A stretch of 64,000 nucleotides of DNA from Chaunax sp. Z400 (taxonomy: Eukaryota > Chordata > Actinopteri > Lophiiformes > Chaunacidae): assembly GCA_037577475.1 (NCBI GenBank), contig CM075183.1, positions 13,908,971-13,972,970 on the forward strand, in the 5' to 3' direction. Both the position numbers and the translations under genes were made by a program. Under the pieces are notes generated by a model. That model was given only the letters and a program-made list of their open reading frames with translations. It was not told the DNA's origin and made no database searches. Positions 36,865-49,240 of this stretch are shown piece after piece. Each line of letters opens with the position of its first letter. Position 1 is the stretch's first letter.

Positions 36865-37204
36865 GCATACTGTGTTTGTGTATTGTATGTGTGACAGCTC
36901 AGACAGACTCCAAACTTATTAAAACCACAAGACTTATTACTTAAGGCTTGCGTTTTCTCTCCTCCGCTTTTCACTCCCATTTCCTGTCTGGACATAATGA
37001 AGCAGAGGAAATATAAGCCAAAAAATAACCACATTCTTTAGCTGATGCCGAAGCACACAATGAATTTATTTACCAGCCTTTGTGTCTCGCTACGTGCTTT
37101 GTGCATTCTTGCGTCATTTGCTATGATGCAGCCTTTGAGCAACACAGAGAAATTAATAAAATAAAGACCTCCTCTAAGTGAGCTCATAAACTTAATGCAG
37201 TAGT

Positions 37205-37480
37205 AGAGTAAAAGTACAGAGGTGTGGTAGTGCAGTGGCTTGCACTGCCGCTTCACACCAAGGGGGTCCAGTGTTCGAACCATGATACCGTCTTGCCCCA
37301 GACCTTCCTGTGTGTTTGCATGTTCACTCTGGGTGCGCTGGCTTCTTCACACAGTCCAAAAAATACTAATGTTAGGAGAACTGGTAAGTTGTAGGAGCAA
37401 CCTGTCCAGGGTTAACCCTGCCTCGCACCCAGTGTCAGCCGGGCTCCAGCCCTCCATGACCTTTGAAGACATGGATTTAA
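37205..37480 (+). repeat. dispersed fish repeat with tRNA-like head, intact-order copy
   Basis: The order is GTGGTAGTGCAGTGGCTTGC, GTTCGAACCATGAT, TGTTTGCATGTTCACTCTGG, CACACAGTCCAAAAA, then ACCTGTCCAGGGTTAACCCT and CAGTGTCAGCCGGGCTCCAG. The same blocks occur in reverse at 23,690-24,420. GTTCGAACC is B-box-like, but the rest does not fold as a tRNA, so I do not call a tRNA here. Confidence 0.6.
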
Positions 37481-39604
37481 GAGGTAATTCCTTAATGTCA
37501 CAGTTCCTGTATGACGCCAAAATGCTTATTGTGTATCACGTTGAAAGAATCAACACTGCAAAGTCTAGTCTCTGTTTTGTTTGTTAGATTTTGACTCTTT
37601 GATTCTTGAGGGAGAATAGCAGTGTGTTATCTGCATACAGGTAATTTATGCATAAACTGAATTAGGACTGAAGTGTTGGATCTTTAGTTTAAGATGTGCA
37701 CCAACAGAACTTTGCAAAACGCACAATGCACTGGATTACCCACTGAGACAGTGAGACAGACGCTGATTTTTTAGAAGGGTGGCACAGTCTTAGTTTTACG
37801 TCCTCATTGACCAAAGTAAGGAAGGCTATGTGCAAATATTGGCCATTGATTTCAGTTGAAGGTGTAGTTTTGGTTTGACTGAAATAGAGAGCCAAACCTT
37901 TTGTCACAAACAACCAAGGGAATTGAATTGAAGACAAGACTACTATTGATGAAAACAAGTTTTATTGTGAAGGGGAATCTGGGGGTGGCGACTGTGGAAA
38001 AGCTCTTGGGCCTGCAGGAAGTCCAAGGGAGAACAGCAAGTCACATACAATTATAGGAATGTAATCTTAGTTAATTGATAATATAAAATAAAGTTATTTG
38101 ATAAGGTAAAAGTTCATTCTGTGTGGTTTGAATTTTTTATGCAGGAGTAGTACTTTGAATGCCATTTCATTTATTTTAGAACATGTTGCAGAATATGTGT
38201 CACGATGCAGATAAATAAAAACTGAGACTTCATTTAAGATAAAATCAGTTGTTTTCATGCTGTTTGCAGAATCTTCTCATCGGAAGCATTACTAATCAGT
38301 AGACTTATTGTTTGCAGAACTCTGGCTTATAATATCTTTTGCAAAAGTTGCACTCAGTCCCCTAAACTCCCTTCTTTTTATTGTTATGGTGACACAAGCA
38401 CTAAACATATCAAAATCCTCTTATGCTTATGCAAAGCAAACATGTCGTATCATGTGTTGGCGTGATGCTAGTCTTGTGACAATAAACATAAATGATGCAA
38501 ATAGGATAGTGGCTCCCAAGCTCTCTTTACACATTTATCACAGTCTACATCATATCTCACAATGATCTGCAACTGATGATTCAGTAACTTAATATACATT
38601 TTCTAACATTTGAATATAGGCAGACTACAGATTTTTTTTTTTTAACTTGTGTGCATGCATTTTCCAAATGTATCCCTAAGCTCACAGGATTGAGCCAATA
38701 CATCTATTTTCTGTATTTGTCAAGCTCAAGGGTGTGACTCACAAAGGTCATGTGTGTCATTAAAATTAAGACATCAACAGATGAGATATTTTCACAAAGG
38801 TGACACTCTCTCCTTCCAGCATAATTAGTGTCATTTTTATAGCGTGCAGGTCACTTCAAAGTCAATTCCAGTGATCATGCCAATGAATCTTTACACCAGG
38901 TGATATAAACCTGTTCTGCTGTAGGTACAAATCCCCGGTGCATAATGCGGCTAGCTTCAGTAATCCCTGACTTTAAGGAGAGGTCCAACTTTTCCTGTTA
39001 TCTTTGGGTGTCCTCTGTGAGTTATTTGGATGAAGCGCTCCAATAAGCCTTAAGGATGTTGGGAGCCATCCAGAAAATATATCTGTCGTAACAGGAGATT
39101 TTTGGAGAGCAAACAGCCTTGACGACACAGAAGACACAACTTCATTTAGTGGTCGTACTGTATCGACACGTCATTTTAATTAATGGCATGTCATCACAAG
39201 ACACAAACTGTACAATAATGTATCAGAAAGTCAAACACTAAGTATTCTTAGTCATTTCAAAAGTTTGTTATTGCCTTAATCGTTCGATACAGATAGTCTT
39301 TTTCCCAAAGATGGCTCCAAATGATATGTGAAAGTAGTTCATGCACTAGGTTTAGCTTTCTCTTCTGTGATGCTTCAATATGTTTGCATCATGTGAGCAT
39401 GTGGGGGCTGCATCAACTCTCTGCAGTCATTGCAACTTTAATCTTCAAACTCGACAACATGTCACTAATTTCACCGGTTTACACAGAGTTAACCAGTTAA
39501 AGCGTCTCAAATGTATCTGGATATTTGATCTATGACAGTAGTTCGTTTTATGCTTATGACATATTAATCTAACAAATGTAAGGTTGCAGGTTGTCTTGTA
39601 TTTA
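37481..39604. other. gene-free stretch
   Basis: AT-rich, no coding signal. There is a T run at 38,632-38,643. Confidence 0.5.
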
Positions 39605-40085
39605 TTAAATATTGGACCCAAAGGCAGAACTCAGACACGAGGAAAAAAAGACTATATTTTGAGGTTTATTTATAGGTTTATTTGAAGCAGGATTGAGTTA
39701 AATGATGGAGCAGGACAGACAGAGGAGATACGGCTGTGGGCAAACGAGGTGAGTTATGGACATGAAGCACAGGGGAACAAAGAGTGAGCAGGATTCAAAC
39801 GGGCACAGAGGGGAGCAATCGCTAACTTGATTAAGGGACTGGCCGGAGCGTTACTACTACTGGGCAAGCTGAACGATCTAGCTAAGAGTGGAGTGAAGAG
39901 CTGGCTGTATATGCTGCGGCGCTTGATAAGTGGATTGGTCACAAGTGTGCAGATGATAAGGCAGCAGGAGGGAACGGGGGAACCACACACAGACACACAA
40001 ACGCACAGAGGGACGGGGGACGAAAAAGAAACACGAGGGGCCACAGGTGCTGGATCATTAGGGATGAGGGGAAGGCGCCGCCTAC
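39605..40085 (-). repeat. probable dispersed repeat (GGACCCAAAGGCAG ... GGGGCCACAGG)
   Basis: The text runs from ATTGGACCCAAAGGCAGAAC through a TTTATT-rich part to GTGTGCAGATGATAAGGCAG, ACACAGACACACAAACGCAC and GGGGCCACAGGTGCTGGATC. From memory this matches a repeat that is common in teleosts and is usually read antisense, hence the strand given. No second copy is in the window. The two overlapping frames of about 90 codons are by-products. Confidence 0.35.
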
Positions 40086-40109
40086 CATCACATGGTGAGG
40101 TTTAGATGG

Positions 40110-40265
40110 GCTGTTAGGCATTTCTGTTACCATTTGGACAGAGGAAGACTAGTGTCTCCAGCCTTTGTGCAAAACTAAGCTAACCAGCTGCAGCAGTAAT
40201 CAGTCTTCTCGTACAACTCTTGGCAAGAAAGCAAATGAGCACCCTAGAAAAATTTGCTTACATGA
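40110..40265 (+). repeat. dispersed fish repeat, copy 2 (GTGCTAAGCTAA family)
   Basis: ATTTGGACAGAGGAAGACTA, then CCAGCCTTTGTGC, ACTAAGCTAACCAGCTGC and CTCTTGGCAAGAAAGC. Related to 8190-8420 and fuller at its 3' side. Confidence 0.5.
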
Positions 40266-40479
40266 CAAGAGGGAAAGCGAAAGATTTTTATAGGATATGG
40301 AACCCTTTTTTACGTTTCATTGATCTGAACAGCTATCTGGCAATCTTGAATAGCAGAGATCAATTTATATTGCCCTAAGGATGATCCTCTCACACCTACA
40401 AACATGAATTATGGTTGACTCCTAATTCACCAGCTGGTTATAAGCAAATGACGATTTAATTAAAAGAAAACCAACATTT

Positions 40480-40690
40480 TTTTATAATTATATTTTATTT
40501 TATTTTTGTTATTACTATTTATTTTATTTTATTCATTAATTTTTAATTATTATTACTATTATTTTAAATTAGCCTATTTATCTATTTATTTTTACTTAGG
40601 TTGCACTTCATGTAGTATACTATAATTTGTATCACTGTAGTAAATCGTTTTTGGTTTATTTTATATATATATTATATATATACAGTATAT
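40480..40690. repeat. AT-rich low-complexity patch
   Basis: TTTTATTTTATT-type sequence ending in a TATATATA palindrome patch at 40,663-40,692. Confidence 0.85.
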
Positions 40691-41689
40691 ATGACCCTGA
40701 TCTATGATCTCCAACCTTTATGAATACTATGAAAGATATCACTTTTATTGGAAACCATTCCTTAAGTGTTGATACTTTACCATTTAGACATTAAAGATGT
40801 TTTCCTTTTGATCTGAATATAGGTCAGTAGGAAGCTTTTGTGTAAGGCCCTGACTTGTTCTACTGTATGCAAAGTGTATCTCGTGCATAAACACATTATC
40901 AGAGTTAGAGCACTGGGGCTTGTGCAGCTCCTCTTATCTGCCAAGCATGCCTCTGATGGGCCCGATTGAAATGCCAGCTCTGAAGTTCTGTGCTCAGCCA
41001 CACATGTAAACGCCACAACAGAATGTAACTTATTCCCTCAAAGCGCTTGTTTTCTCTCCTCAGGCAACTGGAGATTAGTTATTTCAAATTCTGGACGGGT
41101 GCTTTTTGAAGAAAGCCATTTTCTGAGAGATGCGCCTGAAAAATTGGCAAGGAAGCATTAATATGTATAATTAATTTTGTTGTTATCCACATATTTGAGC
41201 AACAGAGGGAGAGGAGCACGCTGAATTCTGAGCCTGTGCCCATAGGAACCCAGGGATAGCATGTTGATCATTTTTAACATTTACATTTCAAATTCAATTT
41301 GCTCAGCTGGAATTATCTGCCCCCCCACCCACCCCCCACCCCCCCCCCCAACCCCACCACACCACACCCCACCCCCCTCTCTTGCTGGAGATTAATTCAG
41401 TTTCCTTGTTGTTCATTTCTAAGTTTAATAACACAACCCAAAGGTATTTCTTTCAGTGAACACAGAACATATTGTGAGCTCTCTCTGCATTATGTTATTT
41501 TGAGGTCTTTGTAGATTAAAATTTCTGCTTTCCATATACACTAATACATTATAAAGCAGTCACTCTATTATAAATCTTAAAGATGCAAATGCTCACAAGA
41601 GGGGAAATCACAGGAAGGATTATCCACATCTATTGCATTTGCTTTTCCTTGTCTACTCAATCAGGATTAATTTGACACCATGTTAGCAC
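40691..41689. other. gene-free stretch
   Basis: No gene. Contains the C-rich patch at 41,320-41,378. Confidence 0.5.
41320..41378. repeat. C-rich patch, G-quadruplex-capable on the minus strand
   Basis: About 59 bases of C runs separated by A, including a C11 run. The minus strand offers many G runs. Confidence 0.9.
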
Positions 41690-41960
41690 AAAGGAATTCA
41701 CAGACAGTGTCTTGAGGCCTCATTGCTGGCCGCCATTTGTCTCATAGCTGCCTTGAAGCATGCCGGGGTCGCTGGTCCCCTTTCTGCCACCTTCTCATCA
41801 GGATAATTAAGCTTTCTCAGCCTGCTGCACACAAATGGGATTTTCGCCAGCCCCTCCAAGTTGTAGACATAGTTTGCAAATTGCCTCTGATTCACCACCT
41901 GATTGTGCTATGATTATGTTGTCACTGGATGCTGTGATTATGATGGCCCATAATTGTTGG
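41690..41960. promoter_or_regulatory. candidate conserved non-coding block
   Basis: Repeat-free, with GGATAATTAAGC, GCACACAAATGGGATTTTCG and a series of GATTATG/GATTGTG words. Judged by appearance only. Confidence 0.25.
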
Positions 41961-42429
41961 TGTGCATTAGCCACTGCATAACGCCCCCCGATCCCTCTGT
42001 CTACTTGTCTATGTATCCATCGACCTCCTCTCAGTCTGTAAACCTTGCTTTTTTTTTTCTTCTTCTCTCTATGTCACCACTCTGCCTTCTTTCTTTTTCC
42101 GCACTAACTCTTCGAGGCTTCCTCTGTCAGGCCTAGAATAAAGATTCTGGGTTGACACCTGAAAGGAATGGAACACACTCGCTTTTTGCATCTTCCCAGG
42201 ACACCTGGGTCATTTAGCGATCCAAGTTGTGTGTGTTGTTGGGATTTTACAAGATGTACAAACACATCTGCCCAACATGCATGCATAGGACATATCTCCT
42301 CGTGGCACAGGATTCTCATTTTCATGAGTGGCATCAAGTCACCTGTGGCAAGCCAGCAGAATGTGCCTCATGTTGGCACAGGGAATCCATTTGTTTGGGT
42401 GGCAAAACAGACAAGTGTTTATTTGGCCT

Positions 42430-42640
42430 TGTTGGACTGACAGTGTCCCCTGTCAAAGCGATGCTTCAGCTGTCAGCATTTGAACAAATGGAGGCTAATT
42501 TGCATCTCATTAATCCCACCTCTCCTCCCAGCTCCTCTTGAGGAATTCTACTTTCTTTCTCCTCCTTCTCCTCCTCTATGAATTCCTTCCCCGTTTCATG
42601 CCACGTTAGCCAAGCTCATTAAAAGACAGCACTTTTCTTG
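42430..42640. promoter_or_regulatory. candidate conserved non-coding block with octamer-like site
   Basis: Contains CAGCTGTCAGC, and GCTAATTTGCATCTCATTAA, in which ATTTGCAT (an octamer on the opposite strand) sits between TAAT cores. A TC-rich patch follows at 42,550-42,580. Confidence 0.25.
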
Positions 42641-42689
42641 AAGTCCAGAATCACCCTAACTGTTCACACTGGATGACTGATAGACATGT

Positions 42690-42970
42690 GTTTTCGCTCC
42701 ATTCAGGTCTGGAGTGTTTGATTAAAGGCATGACTTGGACCCTTGATGAGCATATGGATTAAAAGCGCTCAGTGATTGCCTGGCCATTCCCCCCACTTTA
42801 ATTGAATGCCTAATGTGCACCCACCACATAATAATTAAAACCAGAGGTTATAGGCCCCCAGGGTGCACCATTTAGTTCTCTCATTAAAAATTAATAACCT
42901 CAATTAATTATTATTACCGTATTGTGAATCACGTCAGCAAATAAATAAGACAATGGGGCTTTCCCCCAAT
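42690..42970. promoter_or_regulatory. candidate conserved non-coding block
   Basis: Dense in TTTGATTAAAGG, TTTAATTGAATG, ATAATAATTAAAACC and CAATTAATTATTATTAC, with an unrepeated, mixed context. Together with its neighbours at 41.7 and 42.4 kb this is the best-looking regulatory cluster in the window. Confidence 0.3.
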
Positions 42971-43329
42971 AGAACAGGCATTTGGTGGGGGGTGGACACA
43001 ATCCAGACCCGTTTTCAATCAGAGAACAATCCATGTATATTTATCTTGTCCTTCGACAGTGGCCATCATGTGCTTTCCTCAAAATCTACACGATGAGTTG
43101 GGAAGTTAAACCAGCACACATCATGGTGGTGGGATCCTATCCTTGGTAGTCCAGATGTCCCCTTCCCCATCGAGGTTTTCTAGCTTCTCCGACGATATCC
43201 AAAGGGTGTGCTTGTCCTCTGCTCGGAGGTTCAACGGCTCCAGGACCTTGCACTGTCTTCCAAATTGACCACAACAGGATCGCATCTTTCAAAAGACCTG
43301 CACACATGTCATAACCCCAATTTGGACAT

Positions 43330-43560
43330 TTCCTAAATTGCCATTTTTCTGCAATTTAATCCCACAAACCAACTCAGATAGATCAATTTTCCCATCACTA
43401 AGCATTGCTAATTTATTAATGTGGTCTCTGGATTTATGTTGGCAAGCCTTTTCTAATTCTGTGGGAATTGTAGCTCGGAGCTTGGTGGAAGAGCCTCTTT
43501 TCACCCCAGTTATTTCATTCCTTGCCACCTGAGCATAACCTATGACGGGATGCCTAGATG
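43330..43560. promoter_or_regulatory. candidate conserved non-coding block
   Basis: GATCAATTTTCCCATCAC, GCTAATTTATTAATGTGG and similar words in repeat-free sequence. The two opposing frames (79 and 64 codons) lack domains. Confidence 0.2.
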
Positions 43561-44577
43561 ATTTCCATGCATATATATTTGATTAATGACATGCCAGTAT
43601 CACTGTCAACTCCAATGCCATTCAATTCTGCCAGCTACAAAAGACTGCTATCACCTTGCAACAGATAATAAAACAGAGAGAGAAAAAATGGAAGTTGTTA
43701 GTCATTCTTCAGATAGTGATTTCTGCCTTGTTTTTATAGTTAATTTCCTCTTTGAAGTGAGTAACGATAACCTTACTTCACAACATTATCATCATCGTAC
43801 CTGTCAGCCTTTTTGCAGCCTAAGATGTTCAGAATGAGCAAACACAAAGCATCTGTTCACATTGTTTGTGTCTGTGGATCAAAGACGCCTCCGACTGCAA
43901 ACAAGTTCCGCAGATGACACAAGGTGCTAAACGTTTCCTCCACATCAGATGGCTTCTCCTGCGATCCATATTGAATTCTAGGCCAAACCATCCAACTGCC
44001 ATCAGAAGTATTTCCCCTGAGGGCCCTCCCTCTCCATTCATGGTTGAGAAACATCCCCTGGCCGAGGGTGCACCACATGAAGTTAAACGATTTTGAAGAA
44101 TTCCAATCATAACAGAGATTTCTGCAACAGCAATCCAAGAAACAAGATAGCAGATTGGGCAAGAGCAAGATGAAATGAAAAAAAACTGGATATGATGGAG
44201 GGAATCAAGGAGAAGACACAAGTAACGGCGCAAAGGCGGAGCGGCCGTTGGATTCTCCATGAGAATTATTCAAGGAGAAATGGCGCCTGGCCTGTGGGAA
44301 ATCAGTGCTGCCCTCAGCCGGATTACTCCTGGCACAATCCGGACACAGTCTTGTTTGATGTCCCCCACCCATCCGTCTTGTATGTAGTCTTTTATCTCAC
44401 TCTAAAGTAATATAGTCTTCACTGCAATTCAATAATGGCCCAGCCGAGCCTGTCAGGCTGCGTTTGCCCGTTATCTCACAAAGGCCTGTCCACTTCAGCA
44501 ACGAGCCACCCGATATTTGTGCATGTTTGTGTGTGTATGTGTAAGTGATTTCCTCCCCAAGGGAGAGACTTCATGCT

Positions 44578-44598
44578 TGTGTGTGTGTGTGTGTGTGT
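44578..44598. repeat. (TG)n microsatellite
   Basis: Ten TG units. Confidence 0.9.
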
Positions 44599-44816
44599 TA
44601 AAGAAAGAGGTAGACGGGAGGAGAGATGCCAAATGAATTGATGTGTGTCTGCACCATGTGGCAGACAGAGGGGGACGAGGGGAGACAGACGGTCTATTTA
44701 TCCCTCAGTGTGTTTGTATGTGTTTTGATCAGTTATCCTACTTGAGATCTAAATTAAGAAATAGCGTGGGTGATGGAGCAGATGTTGTGGCCACCACCTG
44801 TGTGTGTGTGCATACG

Positions 44817-44820
<4 letters not shown>

Positions 44821-44849
<29 letters not shown>
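44821..44849. repeat. (TG)n microsatellite
   Basis: Fourteen TG units, preceded by a shorter TG patch at 44,799-44,810. Confidence 0.95.
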
Positions 44850-44851
<2 letters not shown>

Positions 44852-46694
44852 CAACTTGTCCCACCAGAAGTGAAAGGGTTTTAACTCATTTCCTAATTGG
44901 ATGAAAGGGGCAGATTCAGCCCAGCCTGACCCAGACTTTGCAGCGGGACAGTAGCAACCTCAGTAATTTACCCACAGAGTGACAACCACATGAACAAATT
45001 CACATTCCCATGCTGGATTCGGAGCAACGTTAGCTCTCCTGCATATCCGAAATTAGGTTGCTGCTAGATAGAAGGATTCACACACAAAAAAAGGCTTCAG
45101 GAAGATCATGGCACAGACTGATAGGTAAGGATGTGTCATTACACAAGAAAGATGAAGGGAAGGACTGATGTATCACAAATACACCAAATATATGGATATC
45201 TACATTGCACTACATCTCTGCATAATGTTCAAGACTATTTTCAGTTCATGTCAGGCTGCAAATGCATCTGCATAAGCAAGCTGCTTTCATTTACCTCTCA
45301 GTCACGGGGTATCATGTCCCATGGCTCATTCAGCGCATGCTAATATATGGCTGCACAGGCCTCCCCATCATAATCACCCATAACACTAAAATGAGACGCA
45401 TGACAGTAAATAGCAGTCAAGCCTTACAAAGACTATTCGGCATGGGAATGATTTTTGTTGCTAGCAAACACTTCAGATGACAATAAATCAGACAGATTTT
45501 TGATATATTAAGCTCCTTCTTTTATTGTCATGCCTCGGCGAAGTCTGTGCATGCAAATAAAGAGGCGTATTTACTGTACACACGAACAAGCAGAGAGGCA
45601 TAGACGGACAGAGAGTGAGAGAGAAGCTGTTCCAGCAGTCAAATTGGAAACGGTGAGTGATTTGTTTTTTTTTGTTTTTTCACATAAAAAAGAGAAATTG
45701 ATTTAGGAGCTGAAAGTGAACAAAGCACCTTTTGCCATGCACAGCCAAACAGACAGAAGACTGCACATGCACAACATTTGTCAATCATGTTCTCTGTAAT
45801 ATATTTTAGCACCGTCTACATTCTCACATACAATGCAAAGCCCAAACAGCTTAATTTGTCAAAAGGAAAGACAATTTATTTTAAGTCTCCCGCTGCCTTA
45901 ATGTTGTCTTCTAAAACATGTCAGCATTATTAAACATGCTGAACACGAAGCAGCCATATGTGCACAGTGTGACATGCATAAGTGAGGGTTTGCACATAGA
46001 ACACGATGGCGCTAGCATCTGCATGGAGTAACACGACGGAAACACCCCGCTGATGCAGGGGGCTCTGAGGGGTCAGCTAGACTTAATTGCACTGAGGGAA
46101 CATGTGTGGTTGTCCTAGATGGTGGAGCCACTCTGCAAGGGGGCCAGCCATCTGCTACCCTGTACCTCGAAAACCTAAGGACCAATTCGGTTTAGTAAAG
46201 GAAGTGACAACAATGTCAGTGGACACCATCCTCATGGTGGCAGTGCTCGTGCAGGAAACGGGGAATATTAGTTTCTGGAATCCAGAATGTAATTTGCCCC
46301 TTGCTATAAAGTGAGATTTACCAATTGGCCAGCATTCACCTGCATCCGGTCATGCACATACTCTTGCAGATAAACTGTAAGGCTGGGGTTGACAATAAGA
46401 TATATACATATACAGAATACATACATACATTATTGCATAGATATTCAAAGCAGTTTTTGATCATCTACTGTACCTTAATCACGGCTGGCTTTTGCCTGTT
46501 CTTTAAGTTTCATCTGTGCAACTGAGAAAGTCTGTATGTTTTTTCGTTTTTTTTTTAAATGTTTGAAATTTGAAACCTGCACCTTGGTTAATTACTGCCA
46601 TTGTTGCTGTGAGTAATAGCCTTATACTGACAGCAAAAACACTGTATTGCATCACTGCACAGTCGTGCATGCACGTCCTGGTGCTTGTGCAAGA

Positions 46695-46770
46695 GATCAA
46701 CTTCAACTTTGTTTATTTGTCATTCAAACCATATACACAATATACAGAAGAACGAAATGACGTTTCTGGC
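46695..46770. repeat. possible retroelement tail fragment
   Basis: ATCAACTTCAACTTTGTTTA followed by ATTTGTCATTC and GAACGAAATGACGTTTCT resembles, from memory, a short repeat tail found widely in fish. Only one copy is in the window. Confidence 0.3.
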
Positions 46771-47333
46771 ATTTATTTTTATTGAGCAACATAACAGCTT
46801 CTGAGAGTCTATTTTTTTGTTTTCCTTCACTGGTGTAACATCTCAATGTGCTGCCATGACGTATTGTTGGGTGTTAAAGTGTTAGAAATCATCCTCTCAT
46901 TTGAGTTTATCCTAATGGGCAACAGTGTGAGCCAAGAAACAGAATAAAACTACGTGCACACAGATTGCACATGATCAGATAACACATATATACTCATACA
47001 TGCACTGCAAGATAAATAGGCAGTCAGAAAGCTTTTGCATGCCGTGTGTGTGTGCGTATTTGTGATCTCACATGACTTAAGTGGAGTTTTGGTATGTGTC
47101 ATGTGTCTTGAATTGACTTACACAAGAGATAAAAATAAAACCAAAGCCTAATGACTTGTGGATAACACAGACCAGACTTGTACCAAAGGGGACCAAGGCT
47201 CTGACATCTAAAGGACTTAGTAAGACTGGATGACAGGATCCCATCCAAACTGTAAACTGTCTTGAATAGAACACAGTCCCAGACATTACTATGTATGTCA
47301 TAGTCTATGTCTAGTCTTCTGATTGTTACCAAA

Positions 47334-47357
47334 TGATGGTTACTAAAATAACCATCA
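47334..47357. repeat. perfect hairpin TGATGGTTA/TAACCATCA
   Basis: Nine base pairs around a six-base CTAAAA loop. Probably chance, recorded for completeness. Confidence 0.6.
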
Positions 47358-48334
47358 ACAAACTACAGATAAGTGTTTTGAACATGAGCAGTCACAGCTA
47401 TGTGGACTGATAATACGGGCTGCATGTTGCCAAGTGTCGATGCCATTGTTGCCTTTGAAAACTTGCATTCTGACTGCGTGTCTTTGTATCTATTTTTACA
47501 CTGCGCCCTATTCATTAAGGCTGATGACTGATAGGCCACTTTGTTGGCAGCCAGCGTCCATCGCGTGACGCAATGACCTTGGGTCTGAACCAGAGAGTCA
47601 GGGCTCTAAATAAAGAGCAGGTTGCCACTGAGTCGCAGCTCCTTTTCCATAGGCTTGAAGTGACAGCATTTAAGCAGTGACAGCACACAGATCAATTACA
47701 ACAACACTTTACAGGTGTTCGTGTGGAGAGGTGGCATGCATGATGGATGTTAGTTAAACAGCTTTGACTTTAAAAACTCACCAAACTGCTGTGGTAACAC
47801 AATGCCATATAGTACATACAAACACAAAAACAACTGTCAAGCAAAAAAAATACACTTTCATCCCCCAAAAACTCTGCATCCCATTGTGATGCTTATTTGT
47901 GTTTATCATGAGGTGTCTACCTCTATTTGCAGTGGTCATTATGATGGAAGACAAGGAGTGACATAGCATAACAAGAGTCATCTGAAGATGACATATCGCT
48001 CCGACATCACCCAAAAAAATCGCACAACAAATTCATCAGCATAAGGAATAGACTTATCTTCTATTCCTTTGGTGAGCCTAGAGTAGTGTTTTTTTGGATA
48101 TATGCTATGGAGAAGATGACCAACCCTCAGAGTCACCTTAAAACCATCTTTCCATGGCAAACTCAAAAAATAAGATTTATAGAAAAAATGTACTCAAGTA
48201 CATAATTTCCTTAATTTATGTGTAAAGTTACTAGTTAAAGCTAGTATGTATAGTTTGTGAGACATGCTCCAAATAAATTAATGATAACAAACAAACTGAC
48301 AACTATATCCACTCATCATTTTTATGCTTTTATG

Positions 48335-48640
48335 TCGGGGTGGATGGAGAGGTCAAACCTGGGACTTTTACCCAGTAGAGTACTGTTGATCATTGATTTA
48401 TTTTAACTTGTGACTTATGTGCCATACTTAACTTACATCACATATGTGATGAAAGTCACCTAAGTAACTAATTTATTTATTTCAACCCAAACAATGATAT
48501 TTTCGTAAACCTATTCAAGCTGTTTTGGTGCCTTAATGCAACCATGTCTCAATGTTAACCACGTGTTTATGCCTTAATATTCAAAATCACACATTTAGAT
48601 AGATCATTTAGATCGTAGTTACCCAAAGTTTCCCCAAGCA
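48335..48640 (-). repeat. dispersed fish repeat, minus-strand copy
   Basis: The reverse complement reads GTTTACGAAAATATCATTG, TTTGGGTTGAAATAA, GATGTAAGTTAAGTA and CTACTGGGTAAAAGTCCCAG. From memory it belongs to the 'GGTTTAGGAAAAG' repeats of teleosts. A related plus-strand piece lies at 50,500-50,720. Confidence 0.45.
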
Positions 48641-48889
48641 TAGTCTTTATCTGTTTAAAGTCACATTATAAACTTGCTCTTAAATGTTCTTAATGCCATT
48701 AATATCCTGGCTTAACTTTGCAAACTTTTTTTAATGCTTTTATGTCCGGTAATCTGTTTCAAAATCCTGCACAACTGCACACAATGGACTCAGACAGAGG
48801 GGAGTTTTAACCAATGGTACCCTTTGTGTTAATGTCTGTTTTGAACTGGGAGGCAAGACTCTGAATGAAGGCCTTCACAGGCTATCACA

Positions 48890-49240
48890 TCACTGCCCTC
48901 CCGCTTCTCCATTTCCACTCATATTTCCCTGACGGTCCATAAAGAGACAGCCATTTGAGAGGGTGCATTGATTTCTGAGCATATCTGGTGATAAAATGTG
49001 CTTCTCCGCTCACAGCTCCTTTAACTACCCAATTTGAAGGCCCCTGATTTGGCAGGGCCATGCAGGAACGGTAAATAGAGCTGTGAATCAGAAGGGAGTA
49101 GCCAGGAAGTGGGGAAATTGTCTTTATTAAAGACACATACAGACAGTAGGGGCACAGTTCAAGCCAAAGAGTGTCCCCCTTATGGATTTCAGGCCGTGCT
49201 GCTGTTGGAAGAAAGATATGCCTACAAAAAGACAAATGCC
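48890..49240. promoter_or_regulatory. candidate conserved non-coding block
   Basis: Repeat-free and balanced in composition, with a 116-codon minus-strand frame of no recognisable content. Words such as CATATTTCCCTGACGG and CTTTATTAAAGACAC are present. Candidate only. Confidence 0.2.

Larger units (their letters stand above)
34743..37204. other. gene-free stretch with microsatellites
   Basis: No gene. Short CA and TG tracts occur at 35,026-35,037, 36,454-36,473 and 36,846-36,864, and (TA)n at 36,200-36,216. Confidence 0.5.
43561..48334. other. gene-free stretch
   Basis: No gene. The 143- and 103-codon minus-strand frames at 43,829-44,260 and the plus-strand frames opposite them have no recognisable content. 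TG tracts occur at 44,578-44,598 and 44,821-44,849. A perfect 9-bp hairpin is at 47,334-47,357. Confidence 0.5.

Noticed and set aside
37205..37290. tRNA gene suggested by GTTCGAACC and a GTGCAGTGG-like A box
   Set aside because: No acceptor, D or anticodon stem can be formed; it is the tRNA-like head of a dispersed repeat.
43829..44260. 143- and 103-codon minus-strand frames
   Set aside because: They overlap each other and a plus-strand frame, with no domain. The block may be conserved non-coding DNA instead.
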